Source: Acidobacteriaceae bacterium
GTDB taxonomy: Bacteria; Acidobacteriota; Terriglobia; Terriglobales; Acidobacteriaceae
Direction of reading: 5' to 3'
Assembly (NCBI GenBank): GCA_003140785.1
Contig: PLKY01000293.1
Span: 184-14,140 of the forward strand
Length of the DNA stretch: 13,957 nucleotides
Shown: piece after piece, positions 1 through 7,068 of the stretch
How the letters are laid out: each line of letters begins with the position of its first letter
Numbering within the stretch: the first letter of the stretch is position 1
Program-made: the position numbers and the translations under genes
The notes under the pieces: model-generated
Databases searched by the model: none
Told to the model about the DNA's origin: nothing
The model's input: only the letters and a program-made list of their open reading frames with translations

Positions 1-890
1 GTGATGAAGATGTTGAGGGCGGCCACGATCTCGATCAGCCCGATCGTGATGAAGGTGACCACGCGCTCCATGTTCAGCGCGCTCATCAGTTGCTGATTCT
101 GTTCCTGCCAGGTGGTGGTGGTGGTCTCCGGCCCCGTGATGGCTTCCACCTCCTTGGCGTACTGCTGGGTGAGATTCAGATTGTCTACGTTTAGCTCGAT
201 CCGGTTCACCGAATCGGGAATCGAGAGCATCTTTTGCTCGGCCTGGATCGACGTGAAGGCCCATTTGTCATCCACTTCGTAAAAGCCGGATTCGAAGATC
301 CCCACGATCTTGACCGTGGGGAACGAAGGAAGAGGGCCGAACGGCGTGAGCGTGCCGCTCTGAGGGCTGGTGAGTTTAATCACCCCGCCGACCTTGAGGC
401 CAGTGTCCTCCGCTAGCCGGGACCCCAGGATGATCCCCGGTGGATTAGCTTTGGGATCGCGCAGCCGGTCGAGCGAGCCTGCCGTCAAATGACGGAGCGC
501 ATCGCTGATGGACAGCTCCCGGTCCACATCGATGCCCTTGAGCAGGGCGCCGGTGGACTGGAGCGGCCCGGTGATGCCGAACCCGCTATAGATCGCCGGT
601 GACACCGCCGTCACATGGGGCAGCTTGCGCAGCCGGTCGGACAGTTCCCGCCAGTTGTCGATCCTGTCTGCGGGCGGCCGTGGCTGCACTCCGATGTGCG
701 CCATGGCTCCCAGCAGATTGCGCTGGAGCGTGCTGCGAAAGCCGTTGTTCACGCCCAGCGCGATCACCAGCGCCATCACCCCGGCGGCCACTCCGAGTAT
801 GGAGATCACGGTGATCACCGAGACCACCGCCTCCTTGCGGCGGGCCCGCAGATAGCGGCCGGCGATGAACAGCTCGAAACGCGAGTTCAC
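1..890 (-). CDS. LolC/LolE-type lipoprotein-releasing ABC permease (partial, 3' end off the window)
   Basis: Membrane subunit of an ABC transporter of the LolCDE/MacB (FtsX-like) class, which in didermal bacteria extracts lipoproteins from the inner membrane for transfer to the outer membrane. About 296 residues are visible. A short cytoplasmic start (FELFIAGRYLRARRKE) is followed by one membrane helix at about residues 22-46, then a long periplasmic domain of the MacB_PCD kind. A second helix (VVTFITIGLIEIVAALNIF) begins just before the edge. Family members are about 400 residues with four helices, so roughly the last quarter is missing. The GTG start at 890 overlaps the lysS stop codon (GTGA), so the two genes are translationally coupled. 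A LolD-like ATPase would be expected next, outside the window. A MacB-type exporter is the alternative, but an N-terminal permease without a fused ATPase favours LolC/E. Confidence 0.85.
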   Translation of the reverse strand, partial: MNSRFELFIAGRYLRARRKEAVVSVITVISILGVAAGVMALVIALGVNNGFRSTLQRNLLGAMAHIGVQPRPPADRIDNWRELSDRLRKLPHVTAVSPAIYSGFGITGPLQSTGALLKGIDVDRELSISDALRHLTAGSLDRLRDPKANPPGIILGSRLAEDTGLKVGGVIKLTSPQSGTLTPFGPLPSFPTVKIVGIFESGFYEVDDKWAFTSIQAEQKMLSIPDSVNRIELNVDNLNLTQQYAKEVEAITGPETTTTTWQEQNQQLMSALNMERVVTFITIGLIEIVAALNIFI

Positions 891-2404
891 AGCTCGTCGA
901 GCTCGCGCAACTGTTTCGCCAGGCCGATGGGGCCTTCCGGCCGCAAGAGCGGAAACAGGATCACGTCGCGGATGGACCGCGAGCCGGTCAGGATCATGGT
1001 GAGGCGGTCGATGCCGATTCCCTCGCCGCCGGTGGGCGGCATGCCGTAGGACAGCGCACGGACGTAGTCTTCGTCCATCTGGTGCGCTTCTTCGTCGCCG
1101 CGCTCGCGCATGGCGAGCTGCATCTCGAAGCGGCGGCGCTGTTCCTGAGGATCGTTGAGCTCGGTGTAGGCGTTGCCGATCTCCATGCCGGCGGCGTAGA
1201 TCTCGAAGCGATCGACAAAGGCCGGGTCCTCGGGTTTGTTCTTGGAAAGCGGCGAGGTCTCCACTGGGTAATCGTAGATCATGGCCGGCTGGATCAGCTT
1301 CTCTTCCACGCGTCGCTCGAAGATATCGGCGAGCGCCTCGCCGGGGTTGGATTTGCCGGAGTGGCTGAGGAGCCACTCGGGACTCGATACCTGGTCCATG
1401 GTGGGGCAGCCCTGGCCCTCCCAGAAGCGGATGATGGCTTCGCGCATGGTGTATCGCTCGATGCGGCTGAAGTCGAGCTTGTAGCCCTCGTACTCGACTT
1501 CGGCGGAGCCGGTGGCATCGCGCGCTGCCTGCTCCAAGAGCTCGGCGGAAAAGTCCATCAGGCCGCGGTAGTCGGTATAGGCCTGGTAGAACTCCAGCAT
1601 GGTGAATTCGGGATTGTGATGAGTGGAGAGGCCCTCGTTGCGGAAGTTGCGGTTGATTTCATACACGCGTTCCAAGCCGCCCACGATCAGCCGCTTCAGG
1701 TAAAGCTCCGGCGCGATGCGGAGGTAGAGATCCATGTCGAGCGTGTTGTGATGGGTGACGAAGGGGCGGGCCGTAGCGCCGCCGTAGAGCGGCTGCATCA
1801 TGGGGGTTTCCACTTCGATGAAGCCGCGGGCCTCAAGCTGGCGGCGCAGCGAGGCGATGATGCGCGCGCGCGTGACGAAAACCTTGCGGACCTCGGGATT
1901 GGCGATGAGGTCGAGATAGCGCTGCCGATAGCGGATTTCGACGTCTTCCAGGCCGTGCCACTTCTCGGGCATGGAGAGCAACGTCTTGGAGAGGAACTCG
2001 ACCGTCTCCACGTGCACGCTCAGCTCGCCGGTGCGGGTGCGGAAGAGATAGCCCGACACTCCAATGTGGTCGCCGAGGTCGAGGAGCTTATAAAGTGCGA
2101 AGCCCTGCTCACCGACAGCATCGAGACGGACATAGATCTGGAGACGCTCGCCGCCCTGCTGCAACGTGGCAAATCCTGCCTTACCCTGGGCGCGAACGGC
2201 CATGAGGCGTCCGGCAACCGCGATTATGACTCGATTTGCCTCGAGCTCTTCGCTTGTCGCATTTCCCCACTTCGCGCGAACCGCGGGAATGGTATGCGAG
2301 GCAGGGAATTGATTGGGATAGGCCGACTGTCCCAGTTTCTCAATTTCGACTAATTTTGACTTGCGCAGTTCGAAAAGGCCGCGCTCGAATTCCGAATCGA
2401 ACAC
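887..2404 (-). CDS. lysS: Class II lysyl-tRNA synthetase
   Basis: Charges tRNA-Lys with lysine using ATP in the cytoplasm; essential for translation. The length of 505 residues matches bacterial LysRS. An N-terminal OB-fold anticodon-binding domain (about 65-140) is followed by the class II catalytic core. Motif 1 lies around residues 193-205 (ends VETPMMQP), motif 2 at 252-258 (RNFRNEG, then STHHNPEFTMLEFYQAYTD) and motif 3 at 460-468 (GEGIGIDRL, followed by RDVILFPLLRPE). I chose the GTG at 2404 because GGAAGGA (positions 2411-2417 on this strand) sits six bases upstream. A GTG at 2419 would add five residues but has a weaker ribosome site. The gene overlaps the downstream Lol-type permease by 4 bases and is divergent from the ATP synthase cluster. 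Confidence 0.96.
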   Translation of the reverse strand: MFDSEFERGLFELRKSKLVEIEKLGQSAYPNQFPASHTIPAVRAKWGNATSEELEANRVIIAVAGRLMAVRAQGKAGFATLQQGGERLQIYVRLDAVGEQGFALYKLLDLGDHIGVSGYLFRTRTGELSVHVETVEFLSKTLLSMPEKWHGLEDVEIRYRQRYLDLIANPEVRKVFVTRARIIASLRRQLEARGFIEVETPMMQPLYGGATARPFVTHHNTLDMDLYLRIAPELYLKRLIVGGLERVYEINRNFRNEGLSTHHNPEFTMLEFYQAYTDYRGLMDFSAELLEQAARDATGSAEVEYEGYKLDFSRIERYTMREAIIRFWEGQGCPTMDQVSSPEWLLSHSGKSNPGEALADIFERRVEEKLIQPAMIYDYPVETSPLSKNKPEDPAFVDRFEIYAAGMEIGNAYTELNDPQEQRRRFEMQLAMRERGDEEAHQMDEDYVRALSYGMPPTGGEGIGIDRLTMILTGSRSIRDVILFPLLRPEGPIGLAKQLRELDEL

Positions 2405-2444
2405 TGAAGATCCTTCCACTCCGACAGCAACCGCTCAAAAGGGA

Positions 2445-2451
2445 AGTATAC
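2445..2451 (-). promoter_or_regulatory. Possible -10 element of lysS in the short divergent promoter region
   Basis: Only 87 bases separate the lysS start (2404) from the atpZ start (2492), so both divergent promoters must lie here or inside the genes. On the minus strand TATACT (2450-2445) matches five of six -10 consensus bases and would place transcription start about 35 bases before the lysS GTG. It lies in a symmetric GTATAC that could also serve the plus strand. I see no convincing -35 box for either direction. Confidence 0.3.
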
Positions 2452-2491
2452 CTGCTCATCCGATGACGCTGTATGCTGGTGAGTAGCCTCG

Positions 2492-2803
2492 ATGCCGTTC
2501 CAAAATCCAGTTCCCGAGAACAAAACGCCAGGCAGAGCTGCCGGCGGGTTTCAAAGTCTTGTACAAGCCGAAAAGCTTCTGCAGATCGCTTTTGTTCTTC
2601 CATCGGCGATGATCATCGGATGGCTCGCGGGAGCCTGGGCCGACGCGAAATTGCATCAGTCGTGGATGACGATTGTGGGCGTGATCTTTGGTTGCATTGC
2701 GGGCCTGTATTATGTGATCCGGTTGGCGATGGACGCCGAGAAGAGTGCGGGCAAAGCGGCTGGGTCGAGCAAGAGAGGAAGCGATTCCGGCGCATCGAAA
2801 TGA
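2492..2803 (+). CDS. atpZ: AtpZ/AtpI-type accessory protein of F-type ATP synthase
   Basis: Small two-helix membrane protein, 103 residues, of the AtpZ family (F0F1-ATPase 'gene 1', PF09527 type), found at the start of many atp operons and linked to ATP synthase assembly or ion supply. A polar N-terminus is followed by helix 1 at about 32-50 (IAFVLPSAMIIGWLAGAW), a short loop with the typical aspartate (GAWADAKL), helix 2 at about 58-78, and a basic serine/glycine-rich tail. The ATG is preceded by a weak GGTGAG. Its stop overlaps the next gene by ATGA (2800-2803), so the two are coupled. Assignment rests on topology, the G-x-x-D turn and the position first in the atp cluster. Confidence 0.85.
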   Translation: MPFQNPVPENKTPGRAAGGFQSLVQAEKLLQIAFVLPSAMIIGWLAGAWADAKLHQSWMTIVGVIFGCIAGLYYVIRLAMDAEKSAGKAAGSSKRGSDSGASK

Positions 2804-3216
2804 CGACACAAGAAACCCATCCGATTGTTGAGCTGACCGACGAAGCATTGCAATCGATGCTGAAGCGGGCGCTTTGGATCACAGCGGTGTTCGGTTTGCT
2901 TGCGTCGGCCGCGGTGGCCATCGGATCGAACTGGCGCAACGGCGCGATGCTGCTTACTGGTGCGGCGATCTCGGCAGCCAGCATTCTTGAATGGCGGCAC
3001 CTCGTTCGTGTCTTCAATGCTCGGATGGACAGGCAGCGGACTCCGACAAGCGCCGCAGCGGTGGTGATTTTCTTTGTGATGCGCCTCGCAATCTTCGCCG
3101 GGGTCATTTATGGTAGCCTGAAATGTTTCCAGGGATCGGTTGTCGCTCTTCTCTTCGGCCTAGCGTTGGCTGTGATGTCCGTAGGCTGGGAAGCGATTCG
3201 TTTGTTGCGGAACTGA
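2800..3216 (+). CDS. atpI: ATP synthase protein I-like membrane protein
   Basis: Predicted 138-residue membrane protein with four helices at about 24-41, 47-66, 84-105 and 111-130, the layout of the AtpI family (ATP-synt_I, PF03899). AtpI is not part of the finished enzyme but is thought to help assemble the c-ring or support ion uptake. The start overlaps the atpZ stop codon (ATGA at 2800-2803), which argues for this ATG over in-frame starts further upstream that lie inside atpZ. Sequence conservation in this family is low, so the assignment depends on topology and on position between atpZ and atpB. The gene ends 66 bases before atpB. Confidence 0.82.
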   Translation: MTTQETHPIVELTDEALQSMLKRALWITAVFGLLASAAVAIGSNWRNGAMLLTGAAISAASILEWRHLVRVFNARMDRQRTPTSAAAVVIFFVMRLAIFAGVIYGSLKCFQGSVVALLFGLALAVMSVGWEAIRLLRN

Positions 3217-3282
3217 GAGCCCGGTACCACGAACACATAGTTTCAAGAAATCTCTAGCGGAAGCAGAAAGAACTCACAATTC

Positions 3283-4014
3283 ATGCAGGCATCGCTCGGA
3301 ATTACCCACCTGTTGAATAACGTACTCGGGGGCCCAGTCGCCTCGTTGCAGAATGCTGTGGGCATTCATTCCACTCCGGCAACGGCGATTACAGACGCAT
3401 TCGCGCTTGAGCTGCTGGTCGCCGGCTGCCTGATTCTGTTCTTCGTTGTTGTGCGGGCCAGTTTATCGGTGGAGAGTCCGAACCCAGCACAGCAAGTTGC
3501 CGAGATGGTTCATGAGGCCATCGGCGGCCAGGCGGAGCAGATTATCGGGCACGGGTATGTGCCGTTTCAGTCGTTCGTTACCTGCATTTTTCTATTCGTT
3601 CTGCTGAACAATCTGCTGGGCGCGATTCCGGGCATTCCCGCTCCGACGACGCAGGTTTCTGTGCCGCTAGGGCTGGCGCTTCTGACGTTCCTTTATTACA
3701 ACTTCTATGGTATCCGCGTAAATGGACCCATCGGTTACCTGAAGCAATTTGCTGGACCGATCTGGTGGATGGCCCCGCTGCTTTTTATTATCGAGGTCAT
3801 CTCGCATCTTGCCCGAATACTGTCGCTCACCGTCCGTCTTTACGCGAACATGTTTGCCAGCGACCTGGTGACGCTGGTTTTCTTTTCGCTGGTTCCGATC
3901 GCGGTACCGGCGATTTTTCTGGGCCTGCACGTCGCGGTTTCGGTGATTCAGGCATTCGTCTTTATGCTGTTGACCATGATTTATCTGTCGCTGGCGGTTT
4001 CGCACGAGCACTAG
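3283..4014 (+). CDS. atpB: F-type ATP synthase F0 subunit a
   Basis: Stator subunit forming the two half-channels that carry ions to and from the rotating c-ring in the inner membrane. It has 243 residues and five or six helices. The essential arginine is R185 in LSLTVRLYANMFASD, equivalent to E. coli R210. The position matching E. coli E219 is D194. H216 and Q223 in LGLHVAVSVIQAFVF match E. coli H245 and Q252, and the C-terminus (MIYLSLAVSHEH) closely resembles the E. coli end. The loop PNPAQQVAEMVHE at 66-78 is also family-typical. The ATG at 3283 follows a 66-base gap from atpI with only a weak purine-rich ribosome site. Third gene of the atpZ-atpI-atpB-atpE cluster. Confidence 0.96.
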   Translation: MQASLGITHLLNNVLGGPVASLQNAVGIHSTPATAITDAFALELLVAGCLILFFVVVRASLSVESPNPAQQVAEMVHEAIGGQAEQIIGHGYVPFQSFVTCIFLFVLLNNLLGAIPGIPAPTTQVSVPLGLALLTFLYYNFYGIRVNGPIGYLKQFAGPIWWMAPLLFIIEVISHLARILSLTVRLYANMFASDLVTLVFFSLVPIAVPAIFLGLHVAVSVIQAFVFMLLTMIYLSLAVSHEH

Positions 4015-4029
4015 AGTGCCTGCCACGAC

Positions 4030-4046
4030 CCTCGTCCAGGACGAGG
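4030..4046 (+). other. Hairpin in the atpB-atpE intergenic leader
   Basis: CCTCGTCC and GGACGAGG are perfect 8-base inverted repeats separated by one base, so the real stem would be about six pairs with a five-base loop. A second, weaker stem (CTTCCG at 4067-4072 with CGGAAG at 4084-4089) follows. No T-run follows on the plus strand, so this is not a standard terminator. The 152-base gap is long for neighbouring atp genes. A role in mRNA processing or in raising atpE translation is possible but not shown. Confidence 0.35.
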
Positions 4047-4166
4047 AAAAAATCCGCCGGAGAGCGCTTCCGCTTCGGAGCAACGGAAGGCTGCAAGCGT
4101 GAGGGGGCCAGCTCGGTGAGCCTCAACCACCCACTGGCAGTCAATCCAAAGGGAAGCTGGAGAACT

Positions 4167-4463
4167 ATGCAGAAACTTCAGTACGTGTTTATTGCGCTGG
4201 CGATCCTCTGTTTCGCGGTTCCGGTGTTTGCGGACGGCGGAACAGGCGCAGCCAGCTTTGCTCCGATCGGTGCAGGCATCGGCATGGGGATCGCAGCCGG
4301 TCTGTGCGGTCTCGGTCAAGGCAAAGCCGTCGGCTCTGCCGTCGAAGCGCTCGCCCGCAACCCTGGCGCGCGCGCTGGAATCTTTACCTTCCTTGTGCTC
4401 GGCCTAGCGCTCATCGAGTCACTCACGCTGTTCACCCTGGTCATCGTTTTCGTCAAGGTCTAG
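4167..4463 (+). CDS. atpE: F-type ATP synthase F0 subunit c
   Basis: The 98-residue proteolipid that forms the rotating ion-carrying ring. Residues 1-22 look like a signal peptide (MQKLQYVFIALAILCFAVPVFA), so the mature protein would be about 76 residues. Helix 1 carries the glycine ladder (GAGIGMGIAAG, 35-45), the polar loop is ARNPGA (63-68), and helix 2 holds the ion-binding glutamate E84 in ALIESLTLF. Aligned without gaps to the Ilyobacter sodium-binding c subunit, Q51, E84 and S85 match its Q32, E65 and S66, while its T67 and Y70 are replaced by L86 and F89. GGAG at 4159-4162 supports this ATG. A terminator follows at 4491, so this is the last gene of the cluster. Confidence 0.95.
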   Translation: MQKLQYVFIALAILCFAVPVFADGGTGAASFAPIGAGIGMGIAAGLCGLGQGKAVGSAVEALARNPGARAGIFTFLVLGLALIESLTLFTLVIVFVKV

Positions 4464-4490
4464 TAAGGCTGAACCGATCACCAACAGAAA

Positions 4491-4522
4491 AGGCCCCCAA
4501 AATCGGGGCCTATTTCTTTCAT
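4491..4522 (+). terminator. Bidirectional intrinsic terminator after atpE
   Basis: AGGCCCC (4491-4497) pairs with GGGGCCT (4505-4511) around a seven-base loop and is followed by ATTTCTTTC. The opposite strand has a TTTTC run after the same stem, so the hairpin can also end the convergent gene at 4536-5396. Confidence 0.85.
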
Positions 4523-4535
4523 AAGGGCAGTCAAT

Positions 4536-5396
4536 CTATTTCATCGCCGGCTCGGCTTTGCCGAAATCACTCCGCAGCATTTGGATGGCCTGGCCGTATC
4601 CCAATCCCACAGGCACAGGAACAAACTGCGTTTCATCTTCCACGGTGTCGAAGCTCCTGGTCTTAAAGACAAGGCGACCGCTCATCACCATTTGAAAGTG
4701 CACAATGCGCCACTGGTGATTGCCTATATCGGCCTGTTCGATGACGATCCATCCACCCTTATTCAGCCTGCCCAGGATGCCCCAGCCGAAGTCGACGTCC
4801 TGTTGCAGATGGCCTTCGAGCTTCGCGACGCGACCTTGCGCCGCATCGACCCAGATTTCGCCAGTCATCGCGGTCAGTGCCTCCGTCTCGAGATCCGGCG
4901 GATCGAAACTCGGATTTGGGTGAAAAGCGAATTTTTGAACCCTTCCGGTAGGACCTTCCACGTCTCCTGCATATTGGTAGATAAATGCGGAAGGCAGCGC
5001 TCGCATCACCTTCAAGACGCGGCCTGTGTCCTCTTCTTCCGATTGCTTGCGGTGGCGCTGGCGGCTGGGGTCGGTCAGGAGGCCGCTAAGTCGAGCCTGT
5101 TCCTTCTGCTCATCCGCCGTGCTCAACGGGTGGTCGTTGATCGCAACCAGGCGGGCAACGGCGCCGTCGCTTGTTTCAAAGATCTCCTTAGTCGTTGAAA
5201 GACGGGGGCTGGATTTGCGGAGCCTGTAGCGGATCGGATGCTGTGTGTCCTGAATGCTGGCCAATTCAATGGCAAGAGCACGCTTCAGCAACTCTCTATC
5301 CGCAACATCCTCTTTTGGAGGCGCGGATCCGGCGGCCATGGATCCCAGCACCAGCAAAGTGAGAATGCTGCGTAGGCCTGGCAGGCTAGCGTTCAT
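4536..5396 (-). CDS. Predicted secreted or periplasmic protein of unknown function
   Basis: I do not recognise a named family. The 286-residue protein starts with a signal peptide (about 1-24, hydrophobic SILTLLVLGSMAAG), so it is probably exported. The middle (about 50-140) is charged and rich in E, K and R. The C-terminal half (about 140-265) alternates hydrophobic and polar residues as in beta sheets, with GEIWVDAAQGRVAKLEGHL and QWRIVHFQMVMSGRLVFKTR. This is reminiscent of the LolA/LolB-like or MucB-like curved-sheet fold, but only by pattern. I chose the ATG at 5396 because it places the signal peptide at the N-terminus. The frame stays open to 5579, but that extension looks non-coding. 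Convergent with atpE and divergent from the bactofilin gene. Confidence 0.75.
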   Translation of the reverse strand: MNASLPGLRSILTLLVLGSMAAGSAPPKEDVADRELLKRALAIELASIQDTQHPIRYRLRKSSPRLSTTKEIFETSDGAVARLVAINDHPLSTADEQKEQARLSGLLTDPSRQRHRKQSEEEDTGRVLKVMRALPSAFIYQYAGDVEGPTGRVQKFAFHPNPSFDPPDLETEALTAMTGEIWVDAAQGRVAKLEGHLQQDVDFGWGILGRLNKGGWIVIEQADIGNHQWRIVHFQMVMSGRLVFKTRSFDTVEDETQFVPVPVGLGYGQAIQMLRSDFGKAEPAMK

Positions 5397-5630
5397 TCCA
5401 AGTCCAACCCGTCTTGTGCAGATCCATAAAGTATTAGACGCTTCGGTTACTTCCGGGTTTCTTGAATTGAATGTAGCGGGGTTTCTTGCGTATAGTTCGG
5501 GCAGGGCCTTGGGATTTTCAGGAATTTTCAAATCATCATGATAGATTAGCCGGCAGCGCGGCGTATTGTAGACACACACTGTCTTGATAACCTGAAGATA
5601 CTCGAATACATGCCTCGGAAGGAATTACAC

Positions 5631-6011
5631 ATGGCAACGGAGAACGGTCTCGCTCGAATCGGGAAAACTGTCGTGATTCGGGGCGAGCTAAAGGGTAGCG
5701 AGGATTTAGTCGTTGACGGGCAATTGGAAGGGACAATTCTTCTTTCGGAAGGGCGCCTGACCATTGGACCCACCGCGAACGTTGCCGCCGATCTTACCGC
5801 GAGAGAGGTCCTCATTCTGGGCCGGCTGCAGGGCAATATCGTGGCCAGCGGACGCGTCGAGCTGCGAGCGGGAAGCGTCGTGGAAGGAGATGTGCGAGCG
5901 TTAAGGCTGGCAGTGGAAGAGAATGCTGTTTTCCGCGGCAAGGTCGATCTTACGCAGGGTGCGAAAGCCCCGGAGGGCTCGACAGGATCAAGCGCTGCGG
6001 GCGGCATCTAG
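5631..6011 (+). CDS. Bactofilin-type cytoskeletal protein
   Basis: Bactofilins (DUF583) form filaments of a right-handed beta helix and act as scaffolds for cell-wall enzymes, stalks or polar structures. The 126-residue protein has a short N-terminal tail, a core of repeating short strands (about 10-107, for example GELKGSEDLVVDGQLEGTI and ILGRLQGNIVASGRVELRAG) with the glycine turns typical of the family, and a flexible Gly/Ser/Ala C-terminus. Its length is normal for the family. I chose the ATG at 5631 because GGAAGG (5617-5622) lies eight bases upstream. An ATG at 5610 would add seven residues but lacks a ribosome site. The following methyltransferase-like gene is on the same strand, 156 bases away. 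Confidence 0.92.
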   Translation: MATENGLARIGKTVVIRGELKGSEDLVVDGQLEGTILLSEGRLTIGPTANVAADLTAREVLILGRLQGNIVASGRVELRAGSVVEGDVRALRLAVEENAVFRGKVDLTQGAKAPEGSTGSSAAGGI

Positions 6012-6062
6012 CCCGAAGCCGTCCGTTTCCATCGGATCTTCCTGGCGACCGCTTGCTTCGGG
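6012..6062 (+). repeat. Inverted repeat directly after the bactofilin stop
   Basis: CCCGAAGC (6012-6019), starting right after the stop codon, is the exact reverse complement of GCTTCGGG (6055-6062), with 35 bases between. It could fold into a long hairpin at the 3' end of the bactofilin mRNA. There is no T-run, so it is not a classical terminator, and chance is possible. Confidence 0.3.
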
Positions 6063-6167
6063 GAGGCGCCCCAGCATGTTGGGTCGCACGAAATTGTCCT
6101 GATTCGTCCAAGATTCAATTTGCAATTGGGTCCATGCAGTCTCCATTGCCCCGGCGAGGGACTTCGA

Positions 6168-6815
6168 GTGATTAGGCGTCTGTTCGACAAGAAACCCGAT
6201 ATCAATCCCTCTGCCTCCGGTCCCTCCGGTCCGAAGTATCCCAGGCACTCCGAAGGATGGGCCGCACTGCGCAAGCGCCTTCAGACCGAGCCAGGGCTCC
6301 GCGTCATCGACGCAGGCGCCACTTCCCCGACGAATATCAACTACCTCACCAACCTTGGGCACAGCATCTTTCTTTGCGACCCCGTGAACGAGGCGCTCAC
6401 TGGGAACTGGCAGGTCGGTAAGGACGAGGACGAGAATCCGATTTGGAATGTTGAAGGGTATCTCGACCACACACTCCAGTTCACGGGACGGACCTTCGAT
6501 GTAGTTCTCCTTTGGACCGCGCTAGATTACCTTCCCGAGGCGTTGATCGCTCCTGTCGTCACTCACCTGTATTTGGCGATGAATCCTGGCGGGCAGGTCC
6601 TGGCATTCTTTCATGCCCGTTCCAAAGAAGAAGAAACGGCATATTGCCGCTTTCACGTCACGCAGACTGACGAAGTGGAAATGCAACTGGCGCAGCCCTT
6701 TCCAATTCAGCGCGCCTTCACCAATCGCAGCATTCAGTCCCTCTTCTCCCGCTGGTCTGGATTCCGGCAGTTCCTTGCCAAGGACGGCGTCTACGAAGTC
6801 ATCATTACTCGCTAG
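6168..6815 (+). CDS. SAM-dependent methyltransferase-like protein, substrate unknown
   Basis: The 215-residue protein has a class I methyltransferase-like (Rossmann) pattern. A first strand and loop VIDAGATSP (46-54) sits where the glycine-rich SAM loop belongs, an acidic residue D71 ends the second strand (HSIFLCD), strand 4 is FDVVLLWTALDYL (110-122), and LAMNPGGQVLAFFH (137-149) resembles the usual LKPGG segment. The glycine loop is atypical (ATSP instead of GxG), so SAM binding is uncertain. I chose the GTG at 6168 because GAGGG (6156-6160) lies seven bases upstream; an ATG at 6120 has no such site. It lies downstream of bactofilin on the same strand, which may indicate co-transcription but does not reveal a substrate. 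Confidence 0.7.
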   Translation: MIRRLFDKKPDINPSASGPSGPKYPRHSEGWAALRKRLQTEPGLRVIDAGATSPTNINYLTNLGHSIFLCDPVNEALTGNWQVGKDEDENPIWNVEGYLDHTLQFTGRTFDVVLLWTALDYLPEALIAPVVTHLYLAMNPGGQVLAFFHARSKEEETAYCRFHVTQTDEVEMQLAQPFPIQRAFTNRSIQSLFSRWSGFRQFLAKDGVYEVIITR

Positions 6816-6820
6816 AACCC

Positions 6821-6840
6821 AGAGCCTGTTATTAACTTTC
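6821..6840 (+). repeat. Left terminal inverted repeat of the MITE-like element
   Basis: This 20-base arm is the exact reverse complement of 7069-7088. A perfect match of this length at 268-base spacing is far beyond chance. Confidence 0.85.
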
Positions 6841-7068
6841 GCGCGGTCGGCGTTGCGAGCGAAAATTGGGCCAGACGAGGCGGAATCCGAAGGCTGTGGC
6901 GGATCCACCGTCGAGGATGACAACAAAGTATGGCGCATTTTTCGCCGCAACCCGAAGGGCCGGGGCCAATTTTCCCATTTCTTCGTCGCTCGTCGCTAGC
7001 AGACACCCGGTATGCGTCACTCCTCGCTTCTCGAACTGAGAAAAATTGGCGCCCAGCGCCAACCGTGG

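Noticed and set aside
111..127. GGTGGTGGTGGT run as a possible tandem repeat
   Set aside because: It encodes a threonine run (ACC codons) in the permease and is too short to mark a repeat array.
1082..2353. Long plus-strand open frame of 423 codons
   Set aside because: It lies entirely antisense to lysS, whose motifs are complete. Long antisense frames are common in GC-rich genes.
4581..5198. Plus-strand open frame of 205 codons
   Set aside because: Antisense to the exported protein at 4536-5396, which has a signal peptide and a coherent pattern; this one has neither.
5988..6470. Minus-strand open frame of 160 codons
   Set aside because: Overlaps the methyltransferase-like gene, which has a good ribosome site and recognisable strand pattern. 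No family features on the minus strand.
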